A stretch of 41,646 nt of DNA, taken from Saccoglossus kowalevskii (taxonomy: Eukaryota; Hemichordata; Enteropneusta; Harrimaniidae). Both the position numbers and the translations under genes were made by a program. The notes beneath the pieces are model-generated. The model did not search any database and had not been told where the DNA came from. It saw only the letters and a program-made list of their open reading frames with translations. Below are positions 34,170 to 41,646 of this stretch, one piece after another. The stretch spans positions 160,979-202,624 of the forward strand of contig NW_003125887.1 in NCBI RefSeq assembly GCF_000003605.2, given 5' to 3'. Position 1 is the stretch's first letter; the number at the start of each line of letters is the position of its first letter.

Positions 34170-36040
34170 TACAAATGTTGTATTGTGGCTAACATTTTGT
34201 TGAAAGTCCATTAATTTAACAACAAATCTTAAAGTTATAGTTTGCATGCTATCCTGATCAAAAACATTTTTTGTCGACTAAGTCATTATTGTCTTCGCTT
34301 CAATAAATCCTGTCGTGCATCGCTGTTTTGAATTATTCCTGGTGTGTGATAAACACAACTAACCTATGAAGTATGCAATGCTCAATGTTTATAGTTTGCC
34401 CAGACACAGCAGTGGTAACAAGTAAAAGTCATGCAAAGAAATCCAGTTGCAAGATGCAACATGGCAAATTTCGAAGATATAGGATAACTGAAGCACAAGT
34501 AAAAAAAACACTTCCTCTTTACAAGAAATCAAATATGGTGACCAACCCTTCCACTGGCAAAACCCTCCTGTTAAAAATTCAACTTTTACATCAATATCTT
34601 CTGAAGAAAATTTTTAGGCATATTTTTGATGTTTTTCTTGGGGGGGGGGGATAGCAAAAAAAGCCAAGTTTTTATTCGTGATATTGGAAAACGACGCCAA
34701 AGGAAAAATGCCTAGAGTCTCAGAAAGGGTTCAAAATGGCCACTTCTCGTTTAAATTAAATTCAAGACGGCTGCCAAACCAAAATTCTGATATTCAAGTA
34801 AACTAAGTCACATTAGGGTCTATCATTTCAAACAAATTCTGTTCAGCTGTTTTCTCAAGATGCCTTGATGAAAAAAGGCAGAAGAAAAACAAAAGGGTCC
34901 AAACTGACATGGAGCACAATTGTCTGAAAGCTCAGATATTGGTTGATACAGCAGTGTATACTGTACCAATGTTTATCTAAGCAATTACTTGGAAGCTGAA
35001 TCTAAAAGTGGATTTGCAAGATTTTTGGCTCAATATTCAGTCAGAAGTGTTGTTTTTTCGTAGGAAGTATTTGTGACAAAGTACAAGAAACCCAAGTTTC
35101 TTATATTTTTTTTCAATTTATGCTTTTGTTTTTGACTTTGTTTGCACACAATGAGAGTCTTCACGGTTAGTGTGTGTGCATGTACGTGTTTCACAATTAT
35201 TTCAATAACCAATCATCACATTTCAATGAAACTTGGTATATAGATACTCTGGGACAATGCACAAAACAGATTAGTTTTGTGATGAAAATCGTACAAACTA
35301 ATCACCTAATTTGCATAAAAAATAGCCAGTTTTTGGGTTTTCCACCAATATCTCAAATACTACGGTAAACAAATGAGATACGATACATGCCTATTCAATG
35401 AAGTGTTCAAAACTGGTTTAATATGACCAGCACATTACATGACCGCGCTTGGTCATGTGACCACATTAATATGCAAAATCATAATATCCCAATGCTATTA
35501 TAAGGGTATCAAACAACCAACGTGATTACGGGTAATATATCAAATGACCATATATGGTCATGTGACCATTAATTATGCCAACATATATTCATAGAAAACA
35601 CTTTTAATTAATTTTAATTAAATCTTGATGTATAAATGCTGTGGAATAACTCACAGAAACCAAGCCAGAAATGTATACAATCACATTTATTACTTTTGCT
35701 TTAATGTTTGTTTTTTCACATTGTAGAGCTGAATTAAAATACAAATTTTAAATATTCTTTAATTCTGATTCATGCATCTCCACTACCTCAGCACATCGAG
35801 TCCTTTCATTCTATCTATTAGTTACAGCCTTTTAAAACTCTCTAATGAATTGTCTGTAGCGCATGTCTAGTTATTGTTTTCATAGCTAGAAAACAAAGAC
35901 AGAAAAAAAACCCCGAAAAGTCTTCCAGTCTGCAGCATTAAAATTTGTTCATGCAATTCACCAGTTATTGGTTGTTGGGTAATCCCTTGTACAAACATTA
36001 TTACAGAATATGCACTACCATATTTGCATATATCTAAGCT
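34170..36040. other. Gene-free stretch, possibly distal MARCH 3' flank
   Basis: No gene seen. It contains an 11-base poly-G run (34,640-34,650). On the minus strand there is an AATAAA at 35,691-35,686, which could end a very long MARCH 3' UTR, but the distance of nearly 2.9 kb makes that uncertain. Confidence 0.45.
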
Positions 36041-36045
36041 TTCAA

Positions 36046-36134
36046 ATGATATATTAGCCTGACAAGTTGGTGTAGGTGGGGATCGCAGCAGTCCAGGGCG
36101 CCACCTACGCCAACTTGTCAGACTAATGATATAT
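36046..36134. mobile_element. 71-bp hairpin element with 9-bp target duplication
   Basis: ATGATATAT flanks both sides (36,046-36,054 and 36,126-36,134). The 71-bp body (36,055-36,125) is almost all inverted repeat: TAGCCTGACAAGTTGGTGTA pairs with its near-complement ending in CCAACTTGTCAGACTA. The remaining loop is about 20 bases. No coding content. A 9-bp duplication would suit a Mutator-like origin, or hAT if it is really 8. This is inference. Confidence 0.72.
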
Positions 36135-36397
36135 AGGTTACCGGTATTATACTAGCATTCTAAGTAACTTTTAGGGAATGTCTGAATAACAGATCAATTG
36201 TTCACACACTCTCTTCCTCCTTGGCTACTTTCAGGCGCATTTGAACATTATGTATTATATACCACATGTATTTCCATATTGAAGACTCATATCAAGGAAT
36301 TTATGGCAGATGATAGATCCTAGTGAAGAAACAAAAGCACATAGCAATAAAAATCAGTATGTGTGTTGTACAATGTTCTTATGCATAATTATAACAC

Positions 36398-36515
36398 TTA
36401 AAAGGCAATGGTCGCGTTCTGTTTGATATGGGACTCGTAGCGACGTGTACAACGCGTGTAATATGCAATGTTTGTTTACATGAACACATGCTGTGCGACG
36501 ACCACCGCCCTTTAA
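36398..36515. mobile_element. TTAA-flanked 110-bp miniature element, family 1 copy b
   Basis: TTAA at 36,398-36,401 and 36,512-36,515. The ends are AAGGCAATGGTCGCGTTCTG and, as complement of the right, AGGGCGGTGGTCGTCGCACA. They resemble the ends of the 30,955-31,052 element, so the two are one family. Confidence 0.65.
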
Positions 36516-36519
36516 AGAT

Positions 36520-38400
36520 CATTATCCTGCTAGAACAAAAGAACCACCATGAACGTTGGCTGAAAGAAAACAAACCTTATCTCCCGATCAAATATTTAAC
36601 TAATTTCACAACGGTATGCGAAAGCATGTTATATATTCTTCCAAGTAAAATACAAAAGATTATGAAAAAGGTTTACCTTTACAGTGGCACCAAATAGACT
36701 GACTCTCCTCTCTAATACCTATGAGCAATTATACAAGTACTGAAACAAAACCTGAATGGAAATCAACTTTTACTTCAACTACATTTGTAAAATGATACAG
36801 AAGTTGATTACTTTTGGAAATTTAGTTGAAAGAGCATGATAAATCTCATCTACTTTTCAAAAAATTTATAAGAGTAATGTGAACAGATAACAAATAAATA
36901 ACACAACATTTGTAAAAGATTTTTTAAGTATTCTTTATGCAGACTGATAAAGCACAGTTCATTGGTATTTTACTCTTTTGCTTTGAGTTAAATGTCTACT
37001 TTCTTTTCCTACAACTTTTTAGCTCAACTTTACAGAAAAAACTGAATATGGTAAAACACAAAATATTCAGCAATGAAATACTGACACGGTCTGTTAGTAA
37101 ATAAGATGCACTTCATAAAAGAGGAATTGCATTCCTTTAAAAAAAAATAACAATGTACTCTTATTTTATCCTTCAGAAAAATTTGCAGAAAATATGAACA
37201 GGAATTCTATTCCAGTTGTACTCTGTTTATATTCACATTAATTAGTTCACACACACAAAAAATGTAAATTGCCCGCCTCCCAAAATAGACAAAATAAGAT
37301 TTGTCTTAACATCAACAATAAAGGCACAAGAAGCTACTTTTTCTGTTTTACTCCAAAAGGATTTTGTAAATGATTTTTGTTTCAGTGTTACTGACATTGG
37401 AAAATATAATAACCTAGATTTTTGATTTCTATATATATATATATATATATAGGCAGTGAGTAAACAATAGAAACTTTATCTTTGAATACTTTTGATTTTC
37501 AACTCTGTTTCAGGTACAATGTTGTGCGTTAGGGGTGACGCAACTAAATCAAGTCTACACGCTACCTGTTGATATTTGATCTACGGTAGGGCAAGGTAGG
37601 ATGTTCTGAATTTAGAATACGCACTATATCAAAATCAGCACATCGTAGTATGATGGAACTGTACAGTGCAGAATTTGATAGAGAAGAAAACAAAAAAACA
37701 AGCTGCTCTATGATTGGTCTGACTGTTAACTAATCAGGTACAGTCTTGTAAGTATTTTCGCATAGAGTCGAATGACGTGCACAGGACTTAGCAAAAAGTT
37801 ATGACATCCAATTTGACAAATTAATTTGAATTCGCTAGGGAGCAACAGATTCACTAATACGTAACAAGGGCGGCTAAATAAATGCAGATGTCCGTTTCTT
37901 GATGGCGTGAAAAAATGAATAATGACTGCAAAATTTTAAACACTGCCACCATTTACCGGTACTCACATTGCTGAGCTTTAAGCTGATTATTGTAACTTGT
38001 ACTTTGGGCTCCATGAACTGGATATGATTTGTATCGTATCCTCACCTCATCAACCCAACTGCGGGTAATTACTAATCCTGAAGATGCTCACCCTTGGGCT
38101 CTAATTTGTTTTACAACCCACTACGTGTAAGAAAATGTTAACTTTAAACAACCCCAAAAAAAAAAACACATTATAATTTGCACAAGTTGTTATACATTTT
38201 CCAATGTCCACTATAAATTAACTTCAGTGAGAAATTGTTTTTGATTATGAAATGCCTTAGTGCTAGAAACAGTTTTGTTTCTGTTTACAAAGGTGAAGAA
38301 ACTTTCTGCAAGGTGTTACACTGAAAAACATAGTGTAAAATATTTGCCAGAAAGCCAGTAACAGTGTTAAGCGTGTTTTAACCACATATAAACAACTTTT
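36520..38400. other. Gene-free stretch, probable MARCH 3' flank or UTR
   Basis: AT-rich, with no gene and an (AT)n microsatellite at 37,430-37,451. A possible minus-strand poly(A) variant ATTAAA lies at 38,403-38,398, about 180 bases past the MARCH stop. Confidence 0.45.
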
Positions 38401-38580
38401 AATAATAAAATATCGGTGAACAATAAACATATATGTACATAAAATTTGATTTTTGCAATATTTGGAATGATTAGAATTCTCTTTGGCACACAGTATAATT
38501 AGAGCAAATATTGTAACCATGGCAACAAAATCTTATTTTTAAATATTTTTTTTTTTTTAAGTATTTCTGATAAATTATCT

Positions 38581-38751
38581 TCACACTTGCGTTTCTCTCC
38601 CATCTGTGATGTAAATTTCATCAATCATGCACATTGATTGGTCAGCCGGTTGCTCAGATTGGTGTGGATTTCTTTGTGAATATTCAAGTCGTACAATTTG
38701 GTTCTCAGTTTTCCACATTTTCCATACATAGACATGGTAACGAAGCGATAA
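38581..38751 (-). CDS. MARCHF2/3: MARCH2/3-type E3 ligase, last coding exon (cytosolic tail, PDZ ligand)
   Basis: On the minus strand, TTGTTACTTTCAG (AG at 38,753-38,752) is followed in phase 0 by LSLRYHVYVWKMWKTENQIV then RL, and the frame continues to a TGA at 38,583-38,581 (56 residues). RYH, W-K-T-x-N-Q and VRL align with the conserved segment just after the second membrane helix of MARCH2/MARCH3. The frame ends RETQV. ETQV is a class I PDZ-binding motif, as in vertebrate MARCH2 and MARCH3, whose tails also end in a PDZ ligand. No ATG opens this frame because it is an internal start after splicing. An overlapping ATG frame is in the wrong phase. Confidence 0.88.
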   Translation of the reverse strand, partial: LSLRYHVYVWKMWKTENQIVRLEYSQRNPHQSEQPADQSMCMIDEIYITDGRETQV

Positions 38752-38920
38752 CTGAAAGTAACAAGATTGGTTTGTGAAAAGTGCTGAGAGAACATTAATG
38801 TCTTCAAGTTGAGTTATTATTGCCCACAGTCTGGATGATTTTTTTTATTTACTGTTTTTCGATATTGGCGATTCCCAACTGATGGCATCCATTATTATTC
38901 TTCCCGACTTGCTGAATCTA

Positions 38921-38954
38921 CTGACCCTTACTGACCCTTAGTGACCCTTACTGA
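38921..38954. repeat. 10-bp tandem repeat (CTGACCCTTA)n
   Basis: Three and a half copies in the MARCH intron, one with a single substitution. Confidence 0.8.
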
Positions 38955-39208
38955 TATTTCACGTTATAGCTTCAATATAACAGAAATTATTTCAGTGTGT
39001 AATGTTTTGAGAATTTTTGTCAAATATTGATCTTTATTTGACACAACATTATTGTGTTGTTTTTTTTCAACCAATGTGTGACAGATCCAATGATACGAAT
39101 GTTTGTGAATTGCAGTAATTCTGTGTTATTTTTCGCACATCAGAACAAAATGAATGAAAATGCCCGGATGTCATCCCCGAGAATAAGCCAGTCACTGACA
39201 TGACATTG

Positions 39209-40175
39209 TCTAGCTGTAGGTCCATAGCTTTTTTTGTGTCGGCCTTTAGCCCTTTGATGGTATTTTAGTCATTTCTGATACTTTGGTGTCATTAAATTTG
39301 TTATTTTCAAATATTCAGATTTTTTTCGACACAGAAGAGCTCTGACTTCTCCCATAGACTTGCATAACACAAACTTGCAACGGCAAATAGCAAAATATAA
39401 AAGTACACCATTTCCATACATCATACATCCAAAACTATTACCAATTGATAGAATGATTATTAAACACTCACCAGCGCGAAAACCGTGACAAAATTTATCT
39501 GTTTGAAAGTTGTTTTTTAACAGGATTTAGTTTGCTAAATCGTACACAACTCTAGTGACAGCCATTTTCTTTAAGTCGAACGAGGACGATATTATTTTGA
39601 TAAATGATGTCACTGTATTAGAACTTGCTTTGGAAAGTTAAACAGCTAAAACGCCGGGAAATGGTTGACTGCTACTGTGAGTATTTTGCTATGGACTTTG
39701 TGGTATTTACTGTTGTTGTCTATTTTCCCTGCATCCTAACATGCATGGAAAGACATTTATATTTGTACATTTCTCTTAAAAAAAACAATGGACATATACA
39801 TGCATCTGCTGAGGTAGGCGACATATTCGCTTTACGGGAGTATCCAACAAGTTATCGGAATCACCTTCTCCAGTGACGTCATATTGTCCTCGTTCGACCT
39901 GCAGAAAATGGCTACCACCGTAGTTTTACGCGTGGTCCGGAACACCAAATACCAGTTAGGCTTTGCTGAGAGCTAAATAAACATTATCGATTGACGATAG
40001 TTTTGATGGTGTGATGCAAAAAAAATATTCTGCTTTTGTAGTCTTTTATTTGCGATGCCATTTGGCGTTGCAAGTTTGTGTTACGCATAGGTTTTACTGT
40101 GTCGATAAAAATCCTAATACGTCTAAAATTACCATTACAAAGACCAACACAAGAGCTATGGACCCACAGCTAGAC
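39209..40175. mobile_element. Foldback (long inverted repeat) element in the MARCH intron
   Basis: The left arm (39,209-39,615) and the complement of the right arm (39,871-40,175) align along most of their length. Outer ends share TCTAGCTGTRGGTCCATAGC. Further in, both have TTTTTCGACACAG, GCATAACACAAACTTGCAAC (right arm GCGTAACAC...), CCAAAACTAT-like blocks and AGCCATTTTCT. They end with GTCGAACGAGGAC near the loop. The arms differ by substitutions and indels (407 and 305 bases). The 255-bp centre holds part of an 83-codon plus-strand frame with no recognised domain. It is probably a non-autonomous foldback transposon inserted in the intron between the two MARCH exons. Confidence 0.78.
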
Positions 40176-40576
40176 GTCGTCGTGCAATAGGAAACAAAAC
40201 AGAAATTATGTCAGCCATTTTTAACAGATGTGTAAAGTTTAATCGCAATGAGTCAAGGGATGCCTAAAATAGGCTACAGAATAGTTGGCCATTTTTTATC
40301 TGTTTTGAAAACAAAATGAGGTACATTAAAAGGCTAATTTATTTTCAATATACATATAGAATTGGAAATCTGTCCATGCATGACCTAGATTTGATTCCAG
40401 AATGGCAAAAATTCTTTATGTATTTTTAGCTTTAAAATGGCCACCATTAGGCCATATTGAATTTCATCATGAAACGTGCATATGTGTGAAATTCTGACCT
40501 GAAACAGAAAAAAGATATATTGCTATGCTAAGAAAACAATCATATAAACATTGGAAATAAAGAAGATGCAACTTAC

Positions 40577-40789
40577 CACAGCCCAGAAAGCATAAATCAT
40601 CAACAAGATAACCGTAAGCCCAATGAGTCCTGTAGCTTCCCAGCCATGTCCCCTGTGAGCTATGTAATGTTGGGCACCATTCAAACAAAGCCACGAGCTG
40701 ACACTGACTAATGGAGTCAGTATGAGAAAGCAGAAAAAATCTCCCAACAGGTTTCTTCGGTCATTGGATTGCGACGGTCGGCGTAACCA
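40577..40789 (-). CDS. MARCHF2/3: MARCH2/3-type E3 ligase, penultimate coding exon (both membrane helices)
   Basis: MARCH2/3 ligases are endosomal and plasma-membrane RING-CH E3 ligases that ubiquitinate membrane proteins. On the minus strand, TTATTCTGCAG precedes WLRRP and GCTGTG|GTAAGT is a strong donor. The exon is 213 bases, phase 0 at both ends. It encodes GDFFCFLILTPLVSVSSWLC then LNGAQ (membrane helix 1) and EATGLIGLTVILLMIYAFW (helix 2), joined by a short His-rich loop (HYIAHRGHGW). The patterns CFL-x-x-TPL, WLCL-x-GAQ and EA-x-GLI-x-LT match MARCH2/MARCH3. The RING-CH zinc domain is encoded further upstream and is not in the window, so catalytic residues cannot be checked. Confidence 0.9.
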
Positions 40790-40914
40790 CTGCAGAATAA
40801 GCAATCAAGAGATACAGTTGCTTCGCTAGGAATATGGTTTATTGTATTAGATGTAAATATTGCAGTAAACTTTAATTACACTGTACTACATTTTTGACAA
40901 ATTGTAATTTTTGA

Positions 40915-41646
40915 TGTTAAAGATGACATAACCTTATATTATATTATTTACCTTTGAACTTATTACAATCCCTATTTAAATGCACTGAATTAAAGATTTC
41001 ATAACCCTGGGTAATCTAGCTATACCATAGGTTTATGTCTATATTATTATCTCATATTAAAAGCATTGAATAAAGATGACTTAATCCTGGATAATCTAGC
41101 TATACCATAGGTTTATGTCTATTATTATCCCATTTTAAAAGCATTGAAATAAAGATTTCATAACCCTGGGTAATCTAGCTATACCATAGGTTTATGTCTA
41201 TATTATTATCCCGTATTAAAAGCATTGAATTAAAGATGGCATAGCCCTGGGTAATCTAGCTATACCATAGGTTTATGTCTATATTATTATCCCGTATTAA
41301 AAGCATTGAATTAAAGATGACATAGCCCTGGATAATCTAGCTATACCATAGGTTTATGTCTATTATTATCCCATTTTAAAAGCATTGAAATAAAGATTTC
41401 ATAACCCTGGGTAATCTAGCTATACCATAGGTTTATGTCTATATTATTATCCCGTATTAAAAGCATTGAATTAAAGATTTCATAACCCTGGGTAATCTAG
41501 CTATACCATAGGTTTATGTCTATATTATTATCCCGTATTAAAAGCATTGAATTAAAGATTTCATAACCCTGGGTAATCTAGCTATACCATAGTTTATGTC
41601 TATATTATTATCCCGTATTAAAAGCATTGACTTAAAGATGACATAG
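40915..41646. repeat. 80-bp tandem satellite, at least eight copies, running off the right edge
   Basis: CTAGCTATACCATAGGTTTA recurs at 41,016, 41,096, 41,175, 41,256, 41,337, 41,416, 41,497 and 41,578 (the last lacking one G). Spacings are 80, 79, 81, 81, 79, 81 and 81 bases. The unit also contains TTAAAGATTTCATAACCCTG and a TATTATTATCCC block. A degenerate copy precedes it from about 40,915. Units 2-3 and 5-6 share private variants (CCTGGATAATC, ATCCCATTTTAAAAGC), giving a three-unit higher-order period of 241 bases. It lies in a MARCH intron or just outside it. Confidence 0.92.

Noticed and set aside
38625..38807. 60-codon ATG frame on the minus strand
   Set aside because: It overlaps the MARCH last exon in a different phase. 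The spliced phase-0 frame matches MARCH2/3 and this one does not.
1..41646. tRNA, rRNA or other structured RNA genes
   Set aside because: I looked for tRNA B-box strings (GGTTCGAATC-like) and conserved rRNA motifs and found none. A covariance-model scan would be more sensitive.

Overview
The window is animal nuclear DNA: AT-rich, intron-rich, full of small DNA transposons and containing one assembly gap (390 N). Two genes are identified with confidence. The gene structures and the repeat load suggest an invertebrate, plausibly a marine deuterostome such as a hemichordate, echinoderm or lancelet. That placement is inference and I cannot name the species.

Layout. (1) 123-222 looks like the last exon of a plus-strand gene entering from the left, with an acceptor, a short frame and a poly(A) signal. 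(2) About 240-15,700 has no gene I can support. It holds a decayed mariner transposon on the minus strand (12,159 to about 13,685) split by a TTAA-flanked element, a G-quadruplex tract, and one copy of a roughly 320-bp inverted-repeat element (15,067-15,390). (3) 15,780-29,830 is a complete B-type nuclear lamin gene on the plus strand. It has nine coding exons and a 587-aa predicted product with head, rod, NLS, Ig-like tail and CaaX box (CVVM). Two other 3' ends, a retained-intron end with tandem AATAAA signals and a separate spliced exon, would give lamins without the CaaX box. (4) 30,180-38,000 is repeat-rich intergenic or 3'-flank DNA with the gap, several TTAA-flanked miniature elements, a second inverted-repeat element carrying an internal 142-bp insert, and six 45-bp tandem repeats. 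(5) 38,581-40,789, minus strand, holds the last two coding exons of a MARCH2/MARCH3-type membrane RING-CH ubiquitin ligase. They encode both transmembrane helices and a cytosolic tail ending in a class I PDZ ligand (ETQV). The intron between them carries a foldback element of about 970 bp. (6) 40,915 to the right edge is an 80-bp tandem satellite with a three-unit higher-order period.

The lamin and MARCH genes converge. Nothing in the sequence links them functionally: the lamin builds the nuclear lamina, while MARCH2/3 ligases act on endosomal and plasma-membrane proteins. No wholly new system is evident. The most interesting signals are the three alternative lamin 3' ends and the variety of small palindromic or TTAA-flanked insertions.
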